Below, in pieces: positions 1-5,469 of a stretch of DNA of 5,469 bases. The position numbers and the translations under genes were made by a program. Source of the DNA: Deltaproteobacteria bacterium (lineage in GTDB: Bacteria; Desulfobacterota; Desulfomonilia; UBA1062); NCBI GenBank assembly GCA_020053185.1, contig JAGVNP010000304.1, positions 1 through 5,469 on the forward strand. The letters are read 5' to 3'. Each line of letters starts with the position of its first letter. Position 1 is the first letter of the stretch. Under the pieces are notes generated by a model that did not search any database, was not told the origin of the DNA, and saw nothing but the letters and a program-made list of their open reading frames with translations.

Positions 1-1075
1 CCATGCACATTGCTAGCTGGGCATATGCGTTCTTGTCATTCGGATAGATCTTTACATACCGCTTTAATGTCTCTGACGCACCCTTCCAATCGCTTTTCTT
101 TACTTGATCCTCTATGAGCGTAACCAGGATCTCTTTTTTATCTGTGTTGTCGGCTGTTGCTTTGTAGAGGGTTAACGCCTTATCTTTTTTTCCTGCATCC
201 TCATATGCTCTTCCCACATCCAGGGTAAGTGATTGGTCGCCGGGAAACAGCCTTAACCCTTCTTCCAGATATGCGATCTGCCTGTTTTTATCCCCAAGCC
301 CCTTTGCTGCTTCTGCCATATTTGCGTATGTTACTGCAGTTGCCTTTCCCTGATCCATGATCGCCTCGCTTATGACAAGGGCATCATTAAACATCCCAAG
401 CTCTAAATAATATTTTGAGAGACGGCTAAGCGTGTTGAGATCTTCAGGCCTTGCTTTCATCCGTTCCTTGTAAAGCGCAATCAGACCTTCATAATCCTTT
501 TTTTGCAGCAAGAGCTTGTCAAGCTCGTCCAGGAAAGAAATATCGTCAGGAAAAGTTTTGACCGCATTCTTCAAGACCTTGATCCGCTCTTCCGGATCAG
601 TTATGGATGCAAGCCTCTGCACAAAATATGCTTCTGTTATCTCAAACTCCAGGGGAAGTGATGCTATCTTGTGATCAATATAATATATGTTTACAGGCAC
701 GGATTTTACACCAACTGCCAGCATCTGCTGCCGCATTTCTGCGGTAAGAACTGCCGTACCCAGATCATTCGGGTTTCCAAAGCCCTCGATATCTGCGCTT
801 AAGTATGATTCGAAAAATGTGTTTGCCTTGACATCGATGATCGTAATGACTTCATCGCCCTTGATCTTAATGGATTGCCCTGCATTCACTACTCTGGGCT
901 GGCCGTTAACGCTGACTTCAAGCGAGATGAATTTGGGCGGAGTTCTCAGTATAAAGGAGAGCGTTGCTTCCCTGTAAGTGCCCAGCTTGCCGCTAAAAGG
1001 TATGATAAAAAATACTATAAGACCAGACAGCAGAACAATAAGAGCAAATATTACTACATTTCCCCTGCTCTTCAT
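1..1075 (-). CDS. Membrane-anchored TPR-repeat protein, C-terminus cut by window edge
   Basis: The frame is open from the ATG at 1075-1073 to the left edge, giving 358 complete codons with no stop, so the C-terminus is missing. A GGAGG at 1080-1084 sits four bases upstream and fixes the start. Residues 7-27 form one hydrophobic segment after a short basic start (MKSR), which suggests an inner-membrane anchor with the rest in the periplasm; an uncleaved signal is the simplest reading because no clear cleavage site follows. Residues about 35-150 look like a beta-rich domain (FISLEVSVNGQP, IKIKGDEVITI, VPVNIYYIDHKIA). From about 160 onward the protein is helical with TPR-like units, for example KDYEGLIALYKERMKARPED, GDKNRQIAYLEEGLRLFPGD, GKKDKALTLYKA and SDWKGASETLKRYVKIYPND. 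TPR arrays normally mediate protein-protein contacts; the partner cannot be told. I do not recognise the gene by name. It is the last gene of the leftward group, 112 bp after the nitroreductase gene. Confidence 0.85.
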   Translation of the reverse strand, partial: MKSRGNVVIFALIVLLSGLIVFFIIPFSGKLGTYREATLSFILRTPPKFISLEVSVNGQPRVVNAGQSIKIKGDEVITIIDVKANTFFESYLSADIEGFGNPNDLGTAVLTAEMRQQMLAVGVKSVPVNIYYIDHKIASLPLEFEITEAYFVQRLASITDPEERIKVLKNAVKTFPDDISFLDELDKLLLQKKDYEGLIALYKERMKARPEDLNTLSRLSKYYLELGMFNDALVISEAIMDQGKATAVTYANMAEAAKGLGDKNRQIAYLEEGLRLFPGDQSLTLDVGRAYEDAGKKDKALTLYKATADNTDKKEILVTLIEDQVKKSDWKGASETLKRYVKIYPNDKNAYAQLAMCM

Positions 1076-1096
1076 CTTTCCTCCAACTCCTTACTC

Positions 1097-1140
1097 AAAA
1101 AATAGGATATCAATATCAACAGGGGATGTCTATCCTATTT
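1097..1140 (-). terminator. AT-rich hairpin with T-tract, possible weak intrinsic terminator
   Basis: A perfect 10-bp inverted repeat (AAATAGGATA at 1100-1109 and TATCCTATTT at 1131-1140) encloses a 21-nt loop. Read on the minus strand, the second arm runs straight into six T residues (1102-1097), the layout of a Rho-independent terminator after the nitroreductase gene. The stem has only three G:C pairs and the loop is long, so termination would be weak. It could equally be a leader structure or operator for the TPR gene, which starts about 20 bp further on. Confidence 0.35.
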
Positions 1141-1187
1141 CAGCGAGACATACATGAAATATGAGAGCAAGGAGAAAGGGGGACCTT

Positions 1188-1898
1188 CTATTTAAGTCTA
1201 CCCACGGGCATAAGATAAAGCGCTTGTTCGCCTTCTCCCAGATGCAGGATTTTTTTCACTTCATTGTCATAAAATGCACCCACAGCAACCGTACCTAAAT
1301 TTAAAGACACAGCCTGCAGGTATACATTCTGGGATGCATGCCCTACCTCCATATGAGTATACCGTATGCCTCTCTGACCGTATTTTTTTGTCACCTTCTC
1401 ATACACTGCAGAAAACGCAATCACTGCAGAGCCATCTGCGATATATGTCTGCCTGAGACAAGCCTTGCAGAGGTCCTTACGCACATCTCCTGCTGAAACC
1501 TTTTTAAGATCATGGGTTAACGGTTGGTAAAGATAAATCCCGTCAGGAACGCCTTCCACATCTCCTGCCACAAGATAGACCGCCAGCGGATAAATAGCAC
1601 CGGCAGAAGGAGAAGTTCTTGATCCTTCCTTGTCTGTAATGCCCTGGCTAGCCCAAAGAAGCTGGGACACTTCTGCGAGAGAAAGTCTTTGCTCTGAATA
1701 TTCTCTCACGGACTTCCTCTTCAGCAATGCCTGCTCAATACATGTGGCGCTCTCATAGCTCGGCGCTGGCAGCTTTATGATATCAGAATTAATTTCTTGT
1801 TTTTCCATTGTCTTTCCCTCCGTTCTCATTCCGAAAGCAAAAAGCAATGCAAAACCTATTACAAAAATTGCGCCGATGCTGATTCTTTTCTTCATCAT
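1188..1898 (-). CDS. SagB/ThcOx-type nitroreductase-family flavoprotein with N-terminal export signal
   Basis: This 236-residue protein belongs to the FMN-dependent nitroreductase fold, closest in motif style to the SagB/ThcOx dehydrogenase branch. Visible hallmarks are RKSVREY (residues 61-67, FMN phosphate/ribityl contact region), SPSAGAIYPL (96-105), MEVGHASQNVYLQA (183-196) and the C-terminal PVGR (231-234). Family members use FMN for NAD(P)H-linked reductions or for oxidising azolines in peptide natural products; the substrate here is unknown, and no cyclodehydratase or precursor-peptide gene is visible nearby. Residues 1-29 (MMKKR, then a hydrophobic run ending AFGMRTEG) look like a Sec-type signal or membrane anchor, with no twin-arginine motif and no lipobox Cys. 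GAGG about six bases before the first ATG supports this start over Met31, which would give a cytosolic form. The gene lies 19 bp after hisF, so the two are probably cotranscribed. Confidence 0.85.
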   Translation of the reverse strand: MMKKRISIGAIFVIGFALLFAFGMRTEGKTMEKQEINSDIIKLPAPSYESATCIEQALLKRKSVREYSEQRLSLAEVSQLLWASQGITDKEGSRTSPSAGAIYPLAVYLVAGDVEGVPDGIYLYQPLTHDLKKVSAGDVRKDLCKACLRQTYIADGSAVIAFSAVYEKVTKKYGQRGIRYTHMEVGHASQNVYLQAVSLNLGTVAVGAFYDNEVKKILHLGEGEQALYLMPVGRLK

Positions 1899-1917
1899 TG
1901 AACCCCTCTTTAAACAC

Positions 1918-2682
1918 CTAAAGATTTACCTTAAGCCCCTTGCTTTTTAAGTATTCTTTTACCTGCCGCACACTTAATATCCGGTAATGAAATACTGATG
2001 CGGCAAGCAGAATTTGAGCCTTGCCTTTGATTGCCCCTTCATAAAAATGCTCTAACGTTCCTGCTCCGCCGGAAGCAATCACCGGCAGCCTCACTGCGTC
2101 GGAAATGGCCCGTGTGAATTCCAGATCATATCCGGCCTGTGTGCCATCGCCATCCATGCTTGTGGGCAAAATCACGCCAGCACCACTACCTTCGCATTCC
2201 TTTGCCCAGGAAACCGCATCTTTTCCTATTGGCGTTGTGCCGCCGGAAACCACCAGCTCAAATCCTGATGGCATTTCCTTGTTTCTCCTGGCATCAATAG
2301 CAACAGCGATTCTGGCAGATCCGAATTCCTTTGCAGCCTGGCTTATCAGCTTGGGCTCTTTTACTGCTGCGGTATTGATCGATATCTTACTTGCTCCTGC
2401 ATTGAGCACTATATCTATATCCTCTAAGCTGGCAATGCCGCCGCCCACAGTGAGCGGGATCGTGATGGCAGAAGAGACTTTCTCGATCCACTCAAGCCTG
2501 GTCTTTCTGTTTTCAATTGTTGCAGCAATATCCAGCATGGCAAGCTCGTCTGCGCCGTCTTCCTGGTAGAACTTTGCGTTTTCAACCGGATCGCCTGCAT
2601 CCTTCAAGTCCACAAAGTGAATACCTTTCACCACCCGTCCGTTCTTCATATCGAGACAGGGCATTATCTTGATCGTTGCCAT
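1918..2682 (-). CDS. hisF: Imidazole glycerol phosphate synthase, cyclase subunit HisF
   Basis: HisF is the (beta/alpha)8 cyclase half of IGP synthase. It uses ammonia channelled from the glutaminase HisH to turn PRFAR into imidazole glycerol phosphate (histidine pathway) and AICAR (purine pathway), in the cytoplasm. At 254 residues it is full length. The two catalytic aspartates sit at the classical positions: D11 in PCLDMK and D130 in VAIDARR. Phosphate-binding glycine loops are present (TVGGGI near 79-83, ASGGAG near 203-208), as are TSMDGDGT (174-181) and AASVFH (227-232). The ATG at 2682 has AAAGGAG five bases upstream. By comparison with Thermotoga HisF as I recall it, the ammonia-gate cluster Arg5/Glu46/Lys99/Glu167 reads Lys5/Glu46/Lys99/Val170 here, an unusual change in a normally GAGE-IL motif. 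No other his genes flank it; neighbours are a TIM-barrel isomerase-like gene upstream and a nitroreductase gene downstream. Confidence 0.95.
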   Translation of the reverse strand: MATIKIMPCLDMKNGRVVKGIHFVDLKDAGDPVENAKFYQEDGADELAMLDIAATIENRKTRLEWIEKVSSAITIPLTVGGGIASLEDIDIVLNAGASKISINTAAVKEPKLISQAAKEFGSARIAVAIDARRNKEMPSGFELVVSGGTTPIGKDAVSWAKECEGSGAGVILPTSMDGDGTQAGYDLEFTRAISDAVRLPVIASGGAGTLEHFYEGAIKGKAQILLAASVFHYRILSVRQVKEYLKSKGLKVNL

Positions 2683-2687
2683 GTTTT

Positions 2688-2694
2688 CTCCTTT
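2688..2694 (-). promoter_or_regulatory. Shine-Dalgarno of hisF
   Basis: AAAGGAG on the minus strand lies five bases before the hisF ATG and confirms that start. Confidence 0.75.
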
Positions 2695-2716
2695 CGTGTG
2701 CTTAGTAAGTCTATAC

Positions 2717-2752
2717 TTTATATTAAAACAGGCAGGTGGCGCAAGCGGTCAA
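2717..2752 (-). promoter_or_regulatory. Candidate sigma70-type promoter for hisF
   Basis: In the 76-bp gap between the TIM-barrel gene and hisF, the minus strand carries TATAAA (2722-2717) as a good -10. TTGCGC (2744-2739) lies 16 bp upstream as a weak -35, and an alternative TTGACC (2752-2747) pairs with TTTAAT at 19 bp. The gap has no convincing terminator hairpin, so this may be an internal promoter inside a longer operon. Short AT-rich motifs arise by chance, so the call is tentative. Confidence 0.3.
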
Positions 2753-2758
2753 GAGAGT

Positions 2759-3499
2759 TTATAAGAGATACCGCTCGATTTCTGCCCTGGTTCTCGGCAT
2801 ATCGCCTGGCTTGACTTCCATTGTAATGGTGGACTGATAATTCTTCTTCTTTAAAAGGGAAAAGATCTCCTGATATTTCACTACGCCATCACCAAGACAA
2901 AGATGGAGATCATCCTCCACCCGCGTGCCCCCATGATTGTCGTGTACATGAATGTGATCGATCCGATCAAAGCAGTCTGCGATAAACCCAAAAGAAGTGT
3001 TTTCTTTTGAAAGTAGTTGACCGTGGCCTATATCGAGCGTCATTTTAAGTTTCGGGATTGCCTCAAATGCCGTTTCAAAACTCTCGCAGCGCTCACTCAA
3101 ATTCTCTATGCAGAGGGTGACTCCACGCAATGATGCTTCCTCTACCATCTCGGATAACAGCTCGATCTTTTCCGGAAGGAGTTTTTCCGGCGCCCAACGC
3201 TTGTCTATCCAGAAATGGAGTGTGGATTTTTTCACGCCAAGCACCTGGGAGAGGCTAAAAAGTCTTTTCATCTTTGGAAAAAATTTGTCTCTCAAGACCT
3301 TTATATCAACCGGGTTATTCTCGTTCGGATAATGACCGATCAGCTCGATGTTGTACTGCTGTTTCAGGCCCAAAATCTCTTCAGCCTGACGCTCGACAAC
3401 ATCCGGATCATTAAGGGAAAATTCTATAAACGGATATCCAAGGGCTCCTACTGCATGAATGTTCTCTATGGTATGTGCCCTTCCTCCAATAAGAAGCAT
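2759..3499 (-). CDS. Xylose-isomerase-like TIM-barrel protein (AP endonuclease 2 superfamily), putative sugar isomerase/epimerase
   Basis: This 246-residue cytoplasmic protein has the metal-site motifs of the xylose-isomerase-like TIM-barrel superfamily, which covers sugar isomerases/epimerases, inosose dehydratases and endonuclease IV. Visible candidates for metal and substrate ligands are IGHYPNE (54-60), CIENLSE with E132 (130-136), TLDIGHGQ with D156 and H159 (154-161), the His-rich HIHVHDNHG (182-190), LGDG (202-205) and TMEVKP with E228 (226-231). The order Glu, Asp-x-x-His, His, Glu along the barrel is what the superfamily uses to hold a divalent metal. The length is slightly short of a typical family member, but the barrel appears complete. 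GGGAG about six bases before the ATG at 3499 supports the start. It is the first gene of the leftward group, 76 bp ahead of hisF. The motif set does not separate a sugar isomerase from an endonuclease-IV-like role; an isomerase or epimerase is more likely given the size and the LGDG motif. Confidence 0.85.
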   Translation of the reverse strand: MLLIGGRAHTIENIHAVGALGYPFIEFSLNDPDVVERQAEEILGLKQQYNIELIGHYPNENNPVDIKVLRDKFFPKMKRLFSLSQVLGVKKSTLHFWIDKRWAPEKLLPEKIELLSEMVEEASLRGVTLCIENLSERCESFETAFEAIPKLKMTLDIGHGQLLSKENTSFGFIADCFDRIDHIHVHDNHGGTRVEDDLHLCLGDGVVKYQEIFSLLKKKNYQSTITMEVKPGDMPRTRAEIERYLL

Positions 3500-3545
3500 C
3501 TCATTCTCCCTTTGTTTTTAAATAGTTACCTTATTGGCAAAGAGA

Positions 3546-3564
3546 TTGTCAAACCATTTGACAA
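3546..3564. promoter_or_regulatory. Perfect inverted repeat in divergent intergenic region, candidate operator
   Basis: TTGTCAAA, a 3-base spacer, and TTTGACAA form a perfect 8-bp dyad midway between the divergently transcribed TIM-barrel gene (start 3499) and propeptide gene (start 3612). Each arm contains TTGACA reading outward, the sigma70 -35 consensus, one per strand. No good -10 box lies 16-18 bp downstream on either side. The dyad could bind a dimeric regulator controlling one or both genes, or it could be two back-to-back -35 elements. The rest of 3500-3611 shows no further gene. Confidence 0.4.
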
Positions 3565-3611
3565 CGGCCTTCTCTATTAAGGGTGCTGTATTTTAGCCGA
3601 TACGAATATTT

Positions 3612-4010
3612 ATGAGGCATATAAATTTAGCACCTTTGGTCAGTACCCTTTTCTTATGTTTTTTTGCTCTGGCTTTTTCTTCCTGCTCACACGCAGATGT
3701 CCCGAACGGGTCGGGGACGCAAATTGACGAAAAAATCACCGCAAACCAACAGGACATCTCTTTGCCGGACTCGCCAAATTATGAAAATAACGAGCTGCTT
3801 GTAAAGTTCAAACCAGAGGTCACAAAAGAAGAGATCAAAGCGATTACCGAGGGCCTGAATCTTGAGATAGTAAGCGAGGTCTCGCTCCCCAATTGTTATC
3901 TTTTAAAGATCAGGGGAAACGAAACCATTGAAGAGATGGTTGAAATACTCCGCAACATAAAGGAGGTGGAGTATGCGGAACCTAACTATATCCGCCAAAA
4001 AACTCCATAG
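3612..4010 (+). CDS. Free-standing subtilase-propeptide-like putative lipoprotein
   Basis: This 132-residue protein starts with a hydrophobic signal peptide (residues about 6-24) ending FSSC at 22-25. That is an imperfect lipobox; Cys25 followed by Ser would predict an outer-membrane lipoprotein if it is lipidated. A polar linker follows (about 26-56). Residues 57-131 form a complete propeptide-like domain of the type found at the N-terminus of S8 subtilases (fervidolysin/I9 style), beginning ELLVKFKPE and ending VEYAEPNYIRQK. There it stops, exactly where a catalytic domain would normally begin. Such domains fold the protease and inhibit it in trans. The downstream protease has its own copy, which aligns without gaps over about 75 residues with roughly 24 identities. 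The ATG at 3612 has no evident Shine-Dalgarno, but an in-frame TAG at 3594-3596 leaves no ATG further upstream. The last 38 bp overlap the protease gene. Likely an inhibitor or folding partner for that protease; a decayed duplicate is the alternative. Confidence 0.8.
   Translation: MRHINLAPLVSTLFLCFFALAFSSCSHADVPNGSGTQIDEKITANQQDISLPDSPNYENNELLVKFKPEVTKEEIKAITEGLNLEIVSEVSLPNCYLLKIRGNETIEEMVEILRNIKEVEYAEPNYIRQKTP
3960..3968 (+). promoter_or_regulatory. Near-perfect Shine-Dalgarno of the subtilase gene, inside the upstream gene
   Basis: AAGGAGGTG, complementary to the 16S rRNA 3' end, lies with six bases between GGAGG and the ATG at 3973. It falls within the codons for KEVE of the upstream protein and decides the start of the subtilase, which is followed by a good signal peptide. 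Ribosomes finishing the upstream gene would pass over it, so translational coupling is likely. Confidence 0.8.
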
Positions 4011-5469
4011 AAATCTATTCTTAGCAGCCTTTGCAATGGCAATACTCCTCTGTGCAAACGCTGCGGTTATGGCGTACAAAGAAATCCCTGTATCGTCAGG
4101 AAACTTTAACTATGTGCCAGGCGAGATTCTGGTCAAATACAATGATCTCACAACTACGTCGCATATAAGCTCTTTCCAGTCTGTGCTGGAAACCAAGACC
4201 ATAAAACATTTTCGTCATGCAAATGTGTATCACGTAAAACTTCCAAAAAATTTAAGTGTGCAGGAAGCTGTTGATCTTTATATGGATGATCCAGATGTGG
4301 AATTTGCCGAACCCAATTATTTCCGCTATAAAACAGCCATTCCTAACGACACGTTTTTTACCAATCTCTGGGCACTCAACAACACAGGGCAGAGAGTCAA
4401 CGGCTATACAGGCATCGCTGATGCAGATATCGATGCGGTTGAAGCATGGGATACCCACACCGGAAGCAATGATATCGTCGTTGCAGTAATAGATACCGGA
4501 ACAGACTACAACCATCCGGATCTGGCAGATAATATCTGGATAAACCCTGGCGAAATTCCTGACAACGGTCTCGATGATGACTTGAACGGCTATATAGATG
4601 ACGTCAATGGTTGGGACTTTGTGGAAAGCGACAATGATCCTATGGACTCTGATGGTCATGGAACACATGTTTCAGGCACTATTGCCGCAGAAGGGAACAA
4701 TGCGATTGGCGTAGTCGGCGTATGCTGGACAGCCAAGATCATGCCGCTTAGAATCATGAACGGATTCGGAATAGGGTCTGTGGCGGACGAAATTGCGGCA
4801 ATCGATTATGCAATAGCCAATGGCGCACAGATCATAAATGCCAGCCTTGGATCATATGATCAAAGCATTCTTGAGGAGCTTGCTATTTCCGTAGCAGATG
4901 CTGCCGGTCTCTTGTTCATTGCTGCAGCAGGAAATGAAGGAAATGACAATGATACAACTCCTTTTTATCCGGCAAATTATGATCTGGAAAATATCATTTC
5001 AGTTGCTGCAACAAATCATCGCGATGAACTCTGCAGTTTTTCCAATTACGGGCTAACTACTGTAGATGTCGGCGCGCCAGGATACAACATCATGAACACC
5101 TATCCATCAAGGCAAGTAGTCTGGAGCGATAATTTTGACGATGGCAATATAAGCGATTGGTCAACAAGCGGGGTTAACAACACATGGAACACCACAACTG
5201 AAAGATATGTGAGTTCCTCCTATTCTCTTGCAGACAGCCCTGGTGGAAATTATCAAAGTCTCACAAATTCGTGGGCAATTGCCCCGACCATCAACCTCTC
5301 TTCTCATAACGGGACAATGCTGGAGTTCTCGCTATATGGGACATCAGAGTTAGGACATGACATTTTATATGTAGAGACATCCACAACCGGGCTGCTCTGG
5401 GTGAACAGAGACATCATGATCGATGATAATATCTATGAAAACGGTTTTTCCGGAAACACAGCAAGTCAG
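3973..5469 (+). CDS. Secreted subtilisin-like serine protease (S8), C-terminus beyond window
   Basis: The frame is open from the ATG at 3973 to the right edge (499 codons, no stop). Residues 1-34 form a Sec signal peptide (basic start, hydrophobic run, likely cleavage after AVMA). Residues about 46-120 are an S8 propeptide ending VEFAEPNYFRYK. The catalytic domain follows: D174 in AVIDTGTDYNHPDL, an Asp/Asn-rich likely calcium insert at about 191-215 (DDDLNGYIDD, GWDF), catalytic H229 in DGHGTHVSGT, NASLG (289-293), the oxyanion Asn N321 in AAAGNEGN, and VDVGAPGYNIMNTYPS (364-379). The usual GTSMA-PHVAG block with the catalytic Ser should follow shortly. Instead residues about 382-499 resemble a jelly-roll/MAM-like domain (WSDNFDDGNISDW, YSLADSP, LEFSLYG), so the Ser must lie downstream if the enzyme is active. 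Expected outside the cytoplasm, cutting proteins or peptides. Coupled to the propeptide-like gene by a 38-bp overlap. Confidence 0.92.
   Translation, partial: MRNLTISAKKLHRNLFLAAFAMAILLCANAAVMAYKEIPVSSGNFNYVPGEILVKYNDLTTTSHISSFQSVLETKTIKHFRHANVYHVKLPKNLSVQEAVDLYMDDPDVEFAEPNYFRYKTAIPNDTFFTNLWALNNTGQRVNGYTGIADADIDAVEAWDTHTGSNDIVVAVIDTGTDYNHPDLADNIWINPGEIPDNGLDDDLNGYIDDVNGWDFVESDNDPMDSDGHGTHVSGTIAAEGNNAIGVVGVCWTAKIMPLRIMNGFGIGSVADEIAAIDYAIANGAQIINASLGSYDQSILEELAISVADAAGLLFIAAAGNEGNDNDTTPFYPANYDLENIISVAATNHRDELCSFSNYGLTTVDVGAPGYNIMNTYPSRQVVWSDNFDDGNISDWSTSGVNNTWNTTTERYVSSSYSLADSPGGNYQSLTNSWAIAPTINLSSHNGTMLEFSLYGTSELGHDILYVETSTTGLLWVNRDIMIDDNIYENGFSGNTASQ
5113..5469 (+). other. Jelly-roll/MAM-like domain inserted in the S8 catalytic domain (partial)
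   Basis: Residues about 381-499 of the subtilase begin right after the TYPS of the VGAPG block. They show the pattern of beta-sandwich domains seen in secreted peptidases (immune-inhibitor-A or MAM type): an opening DNFDDGNISDW, a middle YSLADSP, then NLSS, MLEFSLYG and DILYVETSTTGLLW. Such modules usually bind carbohydrate or protein or aid substrate recognition. The domain is incomplete because the window ends, and assignment rests on pattern only. Confidence 0.55.

Noticed and set aside
687..1105. Two short plus-strand open frames opposite the TPR gene
   Set aside because: The minus strand carries a continuous 358-codon frame with an anchor segment and repeats; the plus-strand products show no coding character.
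2105..2569. 154-codon open frame on the plus strand opposite hisF
   Set aside because: The opposite strand encodes highly conserved HisF sequence; the Ser/Pro/Ala-rich product is typical of an antisense shadow.
3534..3549. Sigma54-like promoter (TGGCA, six bases, TTG) on the plus strand
   Set aside because: The GG to G spacing of 12 fits, but the -12 element reads GT rather than the nearly invariant GC, and no enhancer-type site or sigma54-linked gene is visible.
3108..3580. Overlapping plus-strand open frames opposite the TIM-barrel gene
   Set aside because: They lack ribosome-binding sites and recognisable domains and lie opposite a well-supported coding region.
3558..3594. Sigma70 promoter using TTGACA at 3558-3563 for the propeptide gene
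   Set aside because: No acceptable -10 lies 16-18 bp downstream: TATTAA is only 11 bp away and the TGTATT/TATTTT region is 23 bp or more away.
3612..4100. The propeptide gene and the subtilase as one gene broken by a frameshift
   Set aside because: The subtilase frame has its own strong Shine-Dalgarno, signal peptide and full propeptide, so joining the two would give two signals and two propeptides in one chain. Two overlapping genes fit better.
4252..4668. 138-codon open frame on the minus strand inside the subtilase gene
   Set aside because: It lies opposite clear S8 catalytic motifs, has no recognisable family, and is explained as an antisense shadow.

Overview
The window looks like a bacterial chromosomal segment of moderate, slightly AT-leaning composition. 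Genes are tightly packed and mostly preceded by clear Shine-Dalgarno sites. A putative lipoprotein, a signal-peptide subtilase and a membrane-anchored TPR protein suggest a Gram-negative (diderm) organism. An anaerobic lineage such as Desulfobacterota or Nitrospirota is my impression from the protein flavours, but nothing here proves the taxon. No rRNA, tRNA, CRISPR array, transposase or integrase is visible.

Layout: four genes run leftward (minus strand) from a divergent intergenic region at about 3500-3611. In transcription order they are a xylose-isomerase-like TIM-barrel protein (3499-2759), HisF (2682-1918), an apparently exported SagB/ThcOx-type nitroreductase (1898-1188), and a TPR protein with an N-terminal membrane anchor (1075 to beyond the left edge). 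The hisF and nitroreductase genes are only 19 bp apart and are probably cotranscribed. Weak promoter-like sequence lies before hisF, and a weak hairpin with a T-tract lies between the nitroreductase and TPR genes. The hisF has no visible his-operon neighbours. Its catalytic aspartates are intact, but the Glu normally found in the ammonia-gate cluster is Val.

Two genes run rightward. The first (3612-4010) encodes a 132-residue putative lipoprotein that is essentially a signal peptide, a linker and a free-standing subtilase-type propeptide domain. The second (3973 to beyond the right edge) is a secreted S8 subtilase with its own signal peptide and propeptide. The two genes overlap by 38 bp, and a near-perfect Shine-Dalgarno for the protease lies inside the last codons of the first gene. 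The two propeptide domains align without gaps over about 75 residues at roughly one-third identity, and both end in the same AEPNY-x-R-x-K signature.

The most interesting reading is a translationally coupled pair of a separately made, possibly membrane-tethered propeptide-like inhibitor or chaperone and its protease. The protease also appears to carry a jelly-roll/MAM-like domain inserted between its VGAPG block and the catalytic-serine block, which must lie beyond the window.
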